64,000 nt of DNA, taken from contig JAFQZK010000026.1 of assembly GCA_017405965.1 (NCBI GenBank), positions 1 through 64,000 on the forward strand, read 5' to 3'. Origin of the DNA: Muribaculaceae bacterium. GTDB taxonomy: Bacteria; Bacteroidota; Bacteroidia; Bacteroidales; Muribaculaceae. Shown in pieces: positions 42,054 through 50,981 of this stretch (the first letter of the stretch is position 1; every line of letters starts with the position of its first letter). Both the position numbers and the translations under genes were made by a program. The notes under the pieces are model-generated. The model saw only the letters and a program-made list of their open reading frames with translations. It did no database searches and was not told the DNA's origin.

Positions 42054-43778
42054 ATGGCAAGAAGACGAGTTCACATCGCACCTAGTTTGAAAATTGATTT
42101 GGACGGAAATCTGATTTCCGAGAAGAAAGAGAAAGACGTCAATGAGTTGACGCTGTTGCAAACCATTGAGCGCGTGGTGGAATTGTCCAAGGACAGCGAG
42201 CTGGATGATGAATTCCTGGAGAGCGCTGAGCCTGTACTGACCCTATTGTCGTCACGACTTGGCGTGACTCCTGTGCAGGCTGTGCTGTTTTCTATCTGCC
42301 TGAACTGCGGTCCCAACCGCGTCAATTATGACGACCTGGCTTGTCATCTCGATATTAGCAATGTGCGGGTGCTGAGTTACGGAAAGGATCTTGATGCGCT
42401 GGTGCGACGCCGCCTGCTCCGCCATCGCGATGTGATGGACGGGGATACTGTCGGCGTCCCCCGTGATGTGCTCAAGGCCTTGAAAAATGACGAGGTTCCC
42501 GAGTTGCCCAAGATCAAGGGGCTCAATGTGTTTGAATTCTTCGAGGCGGTGAACCGCATCTTCAACGACCTGACTGATGATGCCGCCACCTTCTATGAGG
42601 CGCGGCAGGAACTCGAGGACCTTGTCGACGCCAATCCCAAGTTGGAGTTTGTCAAGCGCCTTCGTGCACTCAACCTCAGAGGAGTCAACTGGATGATTCT
42701 TTTCTTCTTCATCCACCTCTGTGTCAATAAGGACTATAACCGCATCCGCAGCGGCGAACTGAGCCTGCTCTTCACACGACAGAGCCAATTCAGCGAGGCG
42801 CGCAGTGCGCTGCAGAGTGGTAACCATCCATTGATGGAGAAGAAACTCATCGAACACTTTTGTGAAGACGGCATCGCCGACCCCACGACCTACTGCCTCA
42901 CCAGTTCGGCCAAGAGTAACCTGTTGTGCGAGCTCAATCTCAAGACCAGCGATGTCAGAATCGCCGATTTGCGCAATCCTGCCGACCTCACCCCCAAAGA
43001 GATGTTCTATCCCGCCGAAGTCGGGAAGCAGGTGATGGAGCTATCGTCGTTCCTCTCGCAGGAGAAATACGGCGAGATACACGAGCGGATGCAGCAGCAG
43101 GGATTCCGCCAGGGCTTTGCGTGCCTGTTCTACGGCGGCCCCGGCACGGGCAAGACCGAGACCGTCTATCAGTTGGCGCGCCGCACGGGTCGCCCCATTA
43201 TGACGGTCGATGTGCCGCAAATTAAGAGCAAGTGGGTGGGCGAAAGCGAAAAGAACCTCAAGGCGTTGTTTGAACGCTACCGTGGCGCGGTGAACCGCTG
43301 CGAGGTGGCGCCCATCCTGTTCTTCAACGAGGCCGATGCCATCATCGGCAAGCGCAAGAGCGGTGCCGAGTATGCAGTGGACAAGATGGAGAACACCCTC
43401 CAGAACATCCTGCTGCAGGAGATGGAGAACCTTGACGGCATCCTCATCGCCACGACCAACCTCGAGGGTAATCTTGACAGCGCATTCGAGCGCCGCTTCC
43501 TCTACAAGATTAAGTTCGAGACGCCCGATGCCACAGTCCGTGCCAAGATTTGGCAAGAGATGATTAAAGACCTTACCGAGGCCGAGGCCGAGCATCTGGC
43601 CAAAATCTTCGACTTCAGCGGAGGGCAGATTGAGAACGTCGCTCGTAAGTATGCCATCAGCGCCATCCTCTATGGTGCGGGTGCCAAGCCTCGTCTGGAG
43701 CAGTTGGTGGACTACTGCAAGAGCGAGCAGTTGGCGAACAAGACGGTTGCCAAGTCAGTCGGTTTTCACACCGCCTGA
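42054..43778 (+). CDS. AAA+ ATPase with N-terminal helical region
   Basis: The 574-residue cytoplasmic protein has a long helical N-terminus (about 20-300) that includes a possible winged-helix segment (YDDLACHLDISNVRVLSYG). An AAA+ module follows at about 330-540: Walker A GGPGTGKT (361-368), Walker B ILFFNEAD with Asn425 where the first acidic residue is usual, sensor ATTN and Arg-finger-like FERRF. The module resembles Cdc48/FtsH-type AAA domains without a protease. ATG 42054 is used; the in-frame extension to 41970 lacks support. It is followed at 43 bp by two small paralogous genes, probably one operon. The substrate is unknown. Confidence 0.85.
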   Translation: MARRRVHIAPSLKIDLDGNLISEKKEKDVNELTLLQTIERVVELSKDSELDDEFLESAEPVLTLLSSRLGVTPVQAVLFSICLNCGPNRVNYDDLACHLDISNVRVLSYGKDLDALVRRRLLRHRDVMDGDTVGVPRDVLKALKNDEVPELPKIKGLNVFEFFEAVNRIFNDLTDDAATFYEARQELEDLVDANPKLEFVKRLRALNLRGVNWMILFFFIHLCVNKDYNRIRSGELSLLFTRQSQFSEARSALQSGNHPLMEKKLIEHFCEDGIADPTTYCLTSSAKSNLLCELNLKTSDVRIADLRNPADLTPKEMFYPAEVGKQVMELSSFLSQEKYGEIHERMQQQGFRQGFACLFYGGPGTGKTETVYQLARRTGRPIMTVDVPQIKSKWVGESEKNLKALFERYRGAVNRCEVAPILFFNEADAIIGKRKSGAEYAVDKMENTLQNILLQEMENLDGILIATTNLEGNLDSAFERRFLYKIKFETPDATVRAKIWQEMIKDLTEAEAEHLAKIFDFSGGQIENVARKYAISAILYGAGAKPRLEQLVDYCKSEQLANKTVAKSVGFHTA

Positions 43779-43821
43779 TATGCCAATCAAGTGAATGTTC
43801 AACCCTTAAAACGGAATTCAT

Positions 43822-44139
43822 ATGTTGAGATTAATTGCGCCAAGCAGGGCCGAAAACCTGATGCTGAAAGCCAAACTGCGTGACGAAGCCTATGCCAAGT
43901 GGCTCAATAGCGATGCCGGGCAGGAAATGCAGGGCCGAGTGGCACGCTGGTTTGAAAGCAATATGTGCAACCAAGGAGCCAGATACACCTATGGCGAAAT
44001 GCTCGACGTGCAGTTGGGCGGGCGGTTTGACATCGTGTATGTAATGCTCAAAGAGACGGACATCGCCGGTCCGTATGACCGGTTGTTTGCCGCCCACAGG
44101 CTGCTTGAAATAATCAAACAGTATGATGAATCACATTAA
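43822..44139 (+). CDS. Small hypothetical protein A of a tandem pair
   Basis: The 105-residue soluble protein was not recognised. Its core DEAYAKWLNSDAGQEMQGRV, then YGEMLDVQLGGRFDIVYV and GPYDRLFAAHRLLE, is shared with the next gene (DDAYAQWLASESGQEMEGRV, YGEMLD, YDIVYL, DPYDRYFVVRRL). The two are tandem duplicates at about 45-50% identity by eye. It lies 43 bp after the AAA+ gene, suggesting a substrate or adaptor role (inference). Confidence 0.75.
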   Translation: MLRLIAPSRAENLMLKAKLRDEAYAKWLNSDAGQEMQGRVARWFESNMCNQGARYTYGEMLDVQLGGRFDIVYVMLKETDIAGPYDRLFAAHRLLEIIKQYDESH

Positions 44140-44155
44140 CGGAAGGAGGCCAGTT

Positions 44156-44476
44156 ATGGAAACATTAGGAAGCGTTTGGAACAGTTATCTGGAAAAGAAA
44201 CTGTGGGATGATGCCTATGCCCAGTGGCTCGCAAGCGAGTCCGGGCAGGAGATGGAAGGTCGCGTGAGGCGTTGGTGCCGTGACAATCTTGAGGGATGTT
44301 GCTTCAATGACGGGACAAGAATCTCCTATGGCGAAATGCTTGACACCACTTCTGGCGACCGCTATGACATCGTTTATCTGTTCCTGAACGAGACAGGCAT
44401 TACCGATCCCTATGACCGATATTTCGTTGTGCGCAGACTTTTCGAAGAAATGGAAAAATACGACTACATCGATTGA
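44156..44476 (+). CDS. Small hypothetical protein B of a tandem pair
   Basis: 106 residues, paralogous to the preceding product. ATG 44156 is preferred over 44123 because a purine-rich GGAAGGAGG lies just upstream (unusually strong for this genome) and the earlier start would overlap the previous gene. It contains WCRDNLEGCCFNDG with three cysteines in place of FESNMCNQGA in protein A. Function unknown. Confidence 0.75.
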   Translation: METLGSVWNSYLEKKLWDDAYAQWLASESGQEMEGRVRRWCRDNLEGCCFNDGTRISYGEMLDTTSGDRYDIVYLFLNETGITDPYDRYFVVRRLFEEMEKYDYID

Positions 44477-44533
44477 TGCCATGGAGAATCTTCTCCATAG
44501 TGTTATTCTCTGAGGAACAAATATTATAAAAAC

Positions 44534-44561
44534 AGCAGGCCACACTTACGCGTGGCCTGCT
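44534..44561 (+). terminator. Hairpin after the AAA+ / small-protein cluster
   Basis: A perfect 10-bp stem, AGCAGGCCAC (44534-44543) and GTGGCCTGCT (44552-44561), about 58 bp after the last stop. Confidence 0.6.
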
Positions 44562-44638
44562 CTGGTACACATATTGCCGATGCCTTGAGCACCGGGATGG
44601 TCTCAACCGAGTTGATAGGAATTGTATTGTGCCCTTTG

Positions 44639-45121
44639 TTATTTTTGGGAGAGGGTTGCGAGCATCTCCACCAGTATGTCGATAGCCTCGTTGGCACGGC
44701 TAATCGGGCTCTGGATTGATCCGGAGAAGCATTCGGGCTCCTTGGTAATCATCAGGAACCACACGACGACGGTTTGCGTTCCGTCGTCCTCATCGGTCTC
44801 GATCGAACGCACGAGCGCATAGTCGTCTTTGACCAGTTTCTGGTCCACCTTGTGGCCGTTGCTCGTTTTCATGTACTCCCAATTGTCTGCGGCCTCTTTC
44901 AGCTGACTTTTTGTTGGGCCATAATCATTGTAGGTGACATCAAAACGGATCTCATCATCAGGCGAAGCCACGTTCATCCAGTCATCACCATAAAAAGACA
45001 CTTCCCAGTCGGCAGGATAGCTGATCTTGAGTTTCTCGTTCTCGAAGGTCTTAAAGTCGGTAGCCGTCGAAACAAGGTTCACCATCAAAGCCATCAGCAA
45101 AATCATCAATATTTTCTTCAT
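44639..45121 (-). CDS. Small secreted protein, PsbP/DUF1795-like
   Basis: The 160-residue product starts at MKKILMILLMALMVN and has a signal peptide of about 20 residues. The motif FENEKLKISYPADWEV at about 27-42 is typical of PsbP-like lipoproteins and secreted proteins (compare DcrB/DUF1795); the remainder alternates short strands. The longer frame to 45313 is rejected because a -7 box lies at 45144-45151. No lipobox Cys is seen. Function unknown. Confidence 0.72.
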   Translation of the reverse strand: MKKILMILLMALMVNLVSTATDFKTFENEKLKISYPADWEVSFYGDDWMNVASPDDEIRFDVTYNDYGPTKSQLKEAADNWEYMKTSNGHKVDQKLVKDDYALVRSIETDEDDGTQTVVVWFLMITKEPECFSGSIQSPISRANEAIDILVEMLATLSQK

Positions 45122-45143
45122 AATAAACAGTATTTGGTGGTTA

Positions 45144-45151
45144 CAAAGATA
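45144..45151 (-). promoter_or_regulatory. -7 box for the PsbP-like gene
   Basis: TATCTTTG on the minus strand about 23 bp before the start codon at 45121. Confidence 0.55.
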
Positions 45152-45191
45152 ACTATTATTTCGCGAAACACAAACTTTCTTGTGGTTTTGT

Positions 45192-45827
45192 TTATTCCTC
45201 GTTGCAGCGGGAAATGAGGTCTTCGAGCATCCCGTGCCAGTCACCACCATTATCAGGCTGCAACACATGTATGCCCAATGCAGCGGCCGCTTGGGTATTG
45301 TTCGGGCTATCATCTATGAAAACAGTCTCGTCGGGCTTTGCTTGTTCGCCCTGCAGCATCATCTCGAAGATACGTCTTTCGGGCTTCATGATGCCCATTT
45401 CATAACTGAGATACAGTGCATCAAAGTAGTGGTCCAGACCATGTCCCCGGCCATCGAAAGCGCTGCTGAGTGCCCATTGCATCATGAACGGGTTCGTGTT
45501 GCTGAGCAGGCTGACCCTGAAACCGCGCTGGCGCAACTCGATGAGTTTGTCCAGGTTGCGCTGGGGCAAGTCCACCGCATAGCCCTGCCAGCCATAGGCG
45601 CAATCCTCAAGCGTCAGTTCCTTTCCCGCCAGTTCACTCAACTGGCAACGGAACTGTTCGGCGGTAATCCTGCCGCTCTCGAGATCCCCGAAGATTCCTA
45701 TCTGGGCAAAAGCATCGAGGTAGGAAGCTGCATCGTGAAACCCCACCTCGTTAAAACGCCTGATGGCTTGGTTCTTATCTATCTTAAAGATAACTCCTCC
45801 TAAATCAAAGACTATGTTCTTTATCAT
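45192..45827 (-). CDS. HAD-family hydrolase
   Basis: The 211-residue cytoplasmic phosphatase-type protein has HAD motif I (FDLGGVIFKI), motif II (LLSNTN), motif III (KPERRIFEMML) and motif IV (FIDDSPNN), in the IA subgroup with an alpha-helical cap. MIKNIVFDLGG is chosen as the start; an upstream in-frame ATG exists at 45848. The substrate cannot be told; such enzymes often act on sugar phosphates or nucleotides. It has no linked pathway neighbours. Confidence 0.85.
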   Translation of the reverse strand: MIKNIVFDLGGVIFKIDKNQAIRRFNEVGFHDAASYLDAFAQIGIFGDLESGRITAEQFRCQLSELAGKELTLEDCAYGWQGYAVDLPQRNLDKLIELRQRGFRVSLLSNTNPFMMQWALSSAFDGRGHGLDHYFDALYLSYEMGIMKPERRIFEMMLQGEQAKPDETVFIDDSPNNTQAAAALGIHVLQPDNGGDWHGMLEDLISRCNEE

Positions 45828-45920
45828 AAATAAACCACAATTTGCCACGCAAAGGTTGCGAATATCATTTTATACTACTATTAGATACAACAAAATACTT
45901 ACTGGGAAGTTTATTATCTA

Positions 45921-47126
45921 TCATTCAAGCAAATCATTCAGATTCTTCATGTCGATGTCTTCCCAAGCTATCATTTGTAAAAACTCCATAACTAAAAACG
46001 AAATTGCATATAAGACTGAAACTGCAAGAACAAGTAGATTTTTATTAAAAAAAGAGCTCATAACAATTGACAGATTAAATGAAACTACAACTCCAAACAC
46101 AGCATACATCCATTTAAGTTTAGGCTTTTTCAAAGATATAATTACTATAACAATAGCAACAAGTGAAAACCATATGTCACGTGTCAAAACAAAAGTTAAA
46201 ACAAATGAAAGTACAGATGAAAAAATGTAAATTGGTGCTAGTTCTTTTAAATCCAGAGAATATCCATAAATATCCAAAGCTTCATCAACGATCTCTAATC
46301 CAACTTCAAAAACTTGCCTCATAAAAGAGCACTTTAAGAGTTCGTCATAGAAGCTAAAGAAAAGCAGCAGAGGACCAAAAATCTGAATTTTGCTGCCGAA
46401 ACCAGCAAAATCAATTGATTTTCCGTAAATGCAAGAACAGAACACGCATAATATTGAAATAAAGAAGATAATAATCGAACTGTATCTTTGCTTTTTTTTC
46501 CAGAATACTTTTTTTGTTTTGCATTCTAGATAACTAAGTATCCATTTACATATTCTTTTACCCAACTCCATACAAGCGCTCAAGACCAAAGCGGTCAATA
46601 AATTAGTGTCTGGAAATGATTGTGATATGATCAACGCACCGAACAAAATCAACACAAATGAATAAGAAAACTGATTTGTGGAATTCGTTTCTATGCTTAT
46701 ACTCAAATCTGCATTCGATTTGGAAATCATTTTGCCGGCATACATTGCAATGTCTGAAAAAAACCAAAACACTATACCAAACATTGCGCAAAAAATAAAG
46801 ATAAGAGGCAACACAAATGGGATTAAAAAAAACTCCAATAAATAATATATTTCAAAACCATTCTCAAACCAATCTGAAATAAGAACATAATCGAAATGAG
46901 GAATTAAATACAAATAGTAGAATGGCCATACACAAAGCCCAGCAATTGCACCATTGATTAGTGTAGAGAAAAAATTAACTCTATAGTATTTAGTTATTCG
47001 ATTTTTTGTTGTAGGCGATAAGTGTTTAAAAATGAAACGGGCAATTGTTTTCGAAATAATATAATATAAGAAGATTATAGCAGCTGTAATTGCCACAATG
47101 ATAATAATCGCTAAATCATCACTCAT
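45921..47126 (-). CDS. Large hypothetical membrane protein (AT-rich gene)
   Basis: The 401-residue protein has about ten hydrophobic segments across its length and no recognised motif. The DNA is strikingly AT-rich compared with flanking enzyme genes, with many AAA/TTT codons. This suggests either recent acquisition or an orphan lineage gene. It has its own -7 box. Function unknown. Confidence 0.75.
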   Translation of the reverse strand: MSDDLAIIIIVAITAAIIFLYYIISKTIARFIFKHLSPTTKNRITKYYRVNFFSTLINGAIAGLCVWPFYYLYLIPHFDYVLISDWFENGFEIYYLLEFFLIPFVLPLIFIFCAMFGIVFWFFSDIAMYAGKMISKSNADLSISIETNSTNQFSYSFVLILFGALIISQSFPDTNLLTALVLSACMELGKRICKWILSYLECKTKKVFWKKKQRYSSIIIFFISILCVFCSCIYGKSIDFAGFGSKIQIFGPLLLFFSFYDELLKCSFMRQVFEVGLEIVDEALDIYGYSLDLKELAPIYIFSSVLSFVLTFVLTRDIWFSLVAIVIVIISLKKPKLKWMYAVFGVVVSFNLSIVMSSFFNKNLLVLAVSVLYAISFLVMEFLQMIAWEDIDMKNLNDLLE

Positions 47127-47217
47127 AAATCAATCCGATTGTTTCTGAAATACTTCCCAATTATAAGACAAGTCAGAGTATCTTTATAAAAACATCCTAT
47201 ATTATACTTTGATGGTG

Positions 47218-47225
47218 CAAATATA
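47218..47225 (-). promoter_or_regulatory. -7 box for the 401-residue membrane protein gene
   Basis: TATATTTG on the minus strand about 90 bp before the start codon. Confidence 0.5.
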
Positions 47226-47333
47226 AACAATTAACATCAAATAGCAAAAAAACTACTATTATTCCCAACACAACAAAAGCTGCTAGTTCTGTTTTTGAAA
47301 AAAACTTAATTGCGGAATGAGTGGGATAGGGGG

Positions 47334-47867
47334 TTATTCTTTGTCAATGAGTTGTCGCAGTTGCTCTATAGTCTTCATATCTCGTCCCAGGACCACTCCT
47401 CCACTCACAAGGATGGGTACCAAAATAACGAGTACTGCGAGCAACACAATTAATCTGATCAATGAATCTGAGTTGAGACTCTCTCCGATATACTCTCGGA
47501 GAATTATAGCGGCATAAAACACTATAAAGAAAACAATGACAAAAATTCTGCCTTTTCGTAATTTCTTTTCATACCAATACAATAACTCATCTGGAGTGTC
47601 AAGACGATCGAATATCTTTTTATACCGATAACTGTATATAACTAACCATCCCACCAGACAAGCAATAACTGCATTTTCTATTAAGAAAAGGGTATCCTTA
47701 ACTTCATAAGGATAATTTGTTATCGCTTTCCAAACCAAGAGCACTATAATTAACAGCAACCAAAACAGTCCGAAATAGAAGTTTCTATTTGCTCTTGATT
47801 TACACTTGCCTTTGATTTGCTCGAACAACTCCTCTTTGGTGAGGTTGTCTGATTCTTCATACTTCAT
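47334..47867 (-). CDS. Hypothetical membrane protein, paralogue of the 7.0-7.5 kb gene
   Basis: The 177-residue protein has four predicted membrane segments (about 31-49, 61-79, 108-125, 132-152). It shares with the 6991-7533 product the LTKEELFEQIKGKCKSRA N-terminus, a central LDTPDELL and a terminal LRQLIDKE. No family or function is known. The gene is AT-rich, with a -7 box about 65 bp upstream. Confidence 0.75.
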   Translation of the reverse strand: MKYEESDNLTKEELFEQIKGKCKSRANRNFYFGLFWLLLIIVLLVWKAITNYPYEVKDTLFLIENAVIACLVGWLVIYSYRYKKIFDRLDTPDELLYWYEKKLRKGRIFVIVFFIVFYAAIILREYIGESLNSDSLIRLIVLLAVLVILVPILVSGGVVLGRDMKTIEQLRQLIDKE

Positions 47868-47931
47868 AATATCTCGTATTTATCTGGTTATAATTTCACT
47901 CTCTAAAACACATGAGTAGCAAAGAACTACG

Positions 47932-47939
47932 CAAAGGTA
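47932..47939 (-). promoter_or_regulatory. -7 box for the 177-residue membrane protein gene
   Basis: TACCTTTG on the minus strand about 65 bp before the start codon at 47867. Confidence 0.5.
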
Positions 47940-48153
47940 GCGAATTTTTCGCTATTATCTTCTCTTTTTCCAGGGATTCATGTAAATCGATGCTCGTCCC
48001 GTGTCAGTTGGGATAAACTCAACGGTTCCCTCGGCGAATTATGCAAGCCCAGCAGTGAACAAGTTTTCGGTTCACCATGAGCACAAAAGAAAACCGGTTA
48101 GCATACCTTTGTGGTAAACCAACCGATTATACCTTGAAAAAAGTATCTGTGAA

Positions 48154-48900
48154 CTATTTGCGACGGGCGCGAACTGCACGGACAGTATTGCCATCGTACC
48201 GGGAATCGTACCAGACCTCGCTGTCCCACCTATCAAGGAAAAGCAGATAGGCATGTTTCTGGTCAGACGCTTCGATTCTGAGCTTTTCGGGGGAGCAAAG
48301 CGTGCGTGACCAATAGTAGGCGCACACGCCACCATTAAATTGATAATCAACGTGTCCGCCCGCTGCGGGCAAGAAGATGGATTTACCATTGGGACCGGTT
48401 ACCAGTTGACCATTCAAGCCGTTCATCTGAGTCCATTGCCATTGGCATTTGTCCAGCAGTTCCTGCAACTGTTCCAGGGTAGGCATGCGCCATCGTGAGC
48501 CCCAGTTCACGTATGCAGCATCGTCTTCAGGCTCCAGCTCCATCTTGCCATCTCCCTTAACATAACCACTGCCAGTCCAATTCCTGACATAGTACTTGAA
48601 CCATGTTTCTTCGAGAATCTTATAAAAGTGATCACTAATGGTATCATATACCCAGTGTGCCCACTTATAGTTGCTCCAGAGATATTTGTCCTTAGGCACG
48701 ACCTCTCCCCAGGCAAAGTAGTCACCGTATTCCTCGGGGCTCTCGGCACCGACGTTACACGTTGCCCACAGCGTGCCGCTGGGCAGGCCCAGGTCTACAT
48801 ACTCGTGATTGTCGGGAATGTCCGGTTCATCTTTATCGTCGTTGCATGAAATGAAAGCAAACGGTAATGCAACAGCCAATAACAAAAGAATCTTTTTCAT
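48154..48900 (-). CDS. Fibrobacter-paralogous-domain-type lipoprotein
   Basis: The 248-residue lipoprotein has lipobox FISC (Cys19), then DKDEPDIPDNHEYVDLGLPS and GTLWATCNVGAESPEEYGDY. Together these match the start of the Fibrobacter succinogenes major paralogous domain (FISUMP), a C-type-lectin-like domain abundant on gut Bacteroidetes surface proteins. The rest (WGSRWRMPTLEQLQELLDKC, IFLPAAGG, YYWSRTLC) continues that fold to the end. Start MKKILLLLAVALP (48900) is chosen over the longer frame. Binding role unknown. Confidence 0.85.
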   Translation of the reverse strand: MKKILLLLAVALPFAFISCNDDKDEPDIPDNHEYVDLGLPSGTLWATCNVGAESPEEYGDYFAWGEVVPKDKYLWSNYKWAHWVYDTISDHFYKILEETWFKYYVRNWTGSGYVKGDGKMELEPEDDAAYVNWGSRWRMPTLEQLQELLDKCQWQWTQMNGLNGQLVTGPNGKSIFLPAAGGHVDYQFNGGVCAYYWSRTLCSPEKLRIEASDQKHAYLLFLDRWDSEVWYDSRYDGNTVRAVRARRK

Positions 48901-49082
48901 TTTGATAAGCATTTTATAGTTTATGTTTAGTCTATGATACTTCTCCCAGAAATTCAAGTTATACACTATACTAACGGACAGAATCTGGAATTATTACGCA
49001 AAAACATCCAAAAAGTGCGTTAAGCTGCAAATAACTGAGCTAAACGTTTTATTGTATTCCAAGACGAACAACAGGCGATGAC
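48901..49082. other. Intergenic region upstream of the lipoprotein gene
   Basis: AT-rich promoter region; no clear -7 box, RNA or repeat was identified. Confidence 0.3.
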
Positions 49083-49235
49083 TCAATCCTCGGGGGTGCC
49101 TTTTTTCTGCTTATTGCGTTTGCGCACTTTGAGCTCATGAATCAAGGCGAGGAATGCGACCAGCACACCGATCAGCCCCACAAGCAGGCTGATAAGTTGA
49201 TAGTTCTCTTTGGCAAAACTGAACAGGGTATCCAT
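49083..49235 (-). CDS. 50-residue single-pass membrane protein
   Basis: This short frame reads as a real peptide: MDTLFSFAKENYQLIS, a 17-residue hydrophobic segment (LLVGLIGVLVAFLALIH), and a basic tail (KVRKRNKQKKGTPED). The hydrophobic helix followed by positive charges fits an inner-membrane microprotein with its tail in the cytoplasm. An in-frame ATG two codons upstream (49241) is an alternative. No homologue was recognised. Confidence 0.55.
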   Translation of the reverse strand: MDTLFSFAKENYQLISLLVGLIGVLVAFLALIHELKVRKRNKQKKGTPED

Positions 49236-49305
49236 ATGCATATCTATGTTTAGATGACAAAGGTAATGCTTTTTTGGGTGGAATGTAGTTTTTTTGCCGA
49301 GAAAT

Positions 49306-49452
49306 AACTACATGGTCAAGAACTTGTGGGGCAAGACAGGTGATTACCAGGGCATCTGGTACATGTCGATGGCCTACATCGCCCTGAACACGACCTATAT
49401 CTTCCTGAACAAGGCCGCCGTGAAAGACATATGCAAGAAACTGGGATTCTGA
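49306..49452 (+). pseudogene. C-terminal fragment of a C1B (bleomycin hydrolase/PepC-like) peptidase
   Basis: An open frame of 48 codons reads NYMVKNLWGKTGDYQGIWYM..., ending DICKKLGF*. This is the typical C-terminal end of Bacteroidetes C1B aminopeptidases, where the catalytic Asn/Trp region YxMKNSWG leads the fragment. The rest of the gene, with the Cys and His, is missing upstream; the DNA before it is unrelated non-coding. It is a deletion remnant. Confidence 0.7.
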
Positions 49453-49470
49453 GACCGCGACCGAAAGCCG

Positions 49471-49520
49471 ATGAAAAGCCCTGCATGGATGCCATCGCAG
49501 CACCTTGCAGGGCTTTTCAT
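49471..49520 (+). terminator. Strong hairpin after the peptidase remnant
   Basis: A perfect 15-bp stem, ATGAAAAGCCCTGCA (49471-49485) with TGCAGGGCTTTTCAT (49506-49520). Probably the original terminator of the lost peptidase gene. Confidence 0.7.
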
Positions 49521-49562
49521 TGAATGTTAGTATGATAATTTGTAAAAATGAGAAAATATTGC

Positions 49563-49570
49563 TACCTTTG
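49563..49570 (+). promoter_or_regulatory. -7 box for the patatin-recX-comF unit
   Basis: TACCTTTG about 30 bp before the ATG at 49601. Confidence 0.55.
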
Positions 49571-49600
49571 CCATAGAAAACCAACATAAAACTATTATCA

Positions 49601-50500
49601 ATGAATACTGTCAAGACAGGTATCGTACTGGAAGGCGGTGGCATGCGCGGCATGTACACCTGCGGCATCCTTGACGTTCTCATGGAAAACCACATCTATG
49701 TTGACGGCATGGTCGGCGTGTCGGCAGGCATTGCCTTCGGTTGCAACTACAAGTCCAGGCAAGCCGGTCGCGCATTGCGTTACAACGTGCGTTTTGCCAA
49801 AGACCGCCGTTACAGCGGCATGATGTCACTGCTCAAGACCGGCAACTACTACAATGCACACTTCGCCTACAATCTGGTGCCGAGACACTACGACGTGTTT
49901 GACTACAACGTGTTCGAGGACACGGCGATGGAATGCTATGCGGTGTGCTTCGACGTGAAAACCGGCAATGGCGTTTATCAACGCCTGGACCGGGTGAACG
50001 ACGATTTCTTTGAATGGATACGCGCCTCGGCATCGATGCCCGTGGTAGCCCAGCCCGTTGAGGTGGGCGGTCGCCTGTTGCTTGACGGCGGACTGGCCGA
50101 CTCCATCCCCCTGGAATTCATGATGAGCAAGGGCTATGAGCGCAACATCGTGATCCTGACCCGCGAAGACGGCTTCCGCAAGACCGCCGAACACGGCATG
50201 TGGCTGATAAAGCCGCTGCTGCGCAAATGGCCCAAGGTCATCGAGGCCCTCAAGAAGCGCCCCGCACATTACAACATGCAGCTGCAACAGGTGCGCGAGC
50301 AAGAACGCAAGGGCACGGCCTTTGTGTTCCGCCCGCTCAAGCCGCTCAACGTGAGCCGCACGACACATGATGCCGCCGAGATGAACCGCGTGTATCAACA
50401 AGGCCGCGAGGAAGCCCTGCAGCGCCTCGACGAGCTGAAGCGATTCCTCGCCGGCGAGAAAGAGACAGCCCCCTCTCCCACCCCCGATGAACAGTCCTAA
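49601..50500 (+). CDS. Patatin-like phospholipase
   Basis: The 299-residue protein has the Ser-Asp dyad of the patatin family. The oxyanion loop is LEGGGMRGMYTCG (about 10-22), the nucleophile Ser lies in VGVSAGIAFG (about 39-48), and the Asp in LLLDGGLADSIPL. No signal peptide, so it is cytoplasmic or peripheral. It likely hydrolyses membrane lipids or acyl-CoA-type esters. It overlaps recX by 14 bp, forming a three-gene unit with the ComF-like gene. Confidence 0.9.
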   Translation: MNTVKTGIVLEGGGMRGMYTCGILDVLMENHIYVDGMVGVSAGIAFGCNYKSRQAGRALRYNVRFAKDRRYSGMMSLLKTGNYYNAHFAYNLVPRHYDVFDYNVFEDTAMECYAVCFDVKTGNGVYQRLDRVNDDFFEWIRASASMPVVAQPVEVGGRLLLDGGLADSIPLEFMMSKGYERNIVILTREDGFRKTAEHGMWLIKPLLRKWPKVIEALKKRPAHYNMQLQQVREQERKGTAFVFRPLKPLNVSRTTHDAAEMNRVYQQGREEALQRLDELKRFLAGEKETAPSPTPDEQS

Positions 50501-50981
50501 GCAACCGCTCACCCCAGCCCAGGCTGCGAACCGCGCCGCCGCCCTATGTGCCCGCTGCGAGCAGGCGCCTGGTGATATACGCGAGAAGCTGCTCAAGTGG
50601 GGTCTGTCGCCAGCCGACGCCAGCCAAGTGCTTCGCCAACTCACCGAGCAGGGATTCATCGACGAGAGCCGATTCGCCAGTGCGTTTGTCAAGGACAAAT
50701 TCATGTTCAACGGCTGGGGACGCATCAAGATTGCCCACCAGCTGCGCCAAAAAGGCATCACCGCCGAGGTCATCGACGAAGCGACAGGCACACTGGATGA
50801 GGAAAATTACCGCAATCGTCTCATAGAACTGCTGCGCGCCAAATGGCGCACCGTGAAAACCCGTGAGCCGCGTGCGGCATGGGCTGCAATGATGCGGTTT
50901 GCCGTTTCACGAGGCTTCGAGACATCGATTGCCGCCGAGTGTGTCAAGCAAGTAACCCGAATCGATGCTGAAGACGATTAA
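50487..50981 (+). CDS. recX: RecX regulatory protein
   Basis: The 164-residue protein is all-helical with three RecX-type tandem repeats (CARCEQAPGDIREKLLKWGL, ...FIDESRFASAFVKDKF, ...GRIKIAHQLRQKGI). RecX limits RecA filament activity. No recA lies next to it, as is common in Bacteroidetes. It overlaps both neighbours (14 and 17 bp). Confidence 0.88.
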   Translation: MNSPKQPLTPAQAANRAAALCARCEQAPGDIREKLLKWGLSPADASQVLRQLTEQGFIDESRFASAFVKDKFMFNGWGRIKIAHQLRQKGITAEVIDEATGTLDEENYRNRLIELLRAKWRTVKTREPRAAWAAMMRFAVSRGFETSIAAECVKQVTRIDAEDD

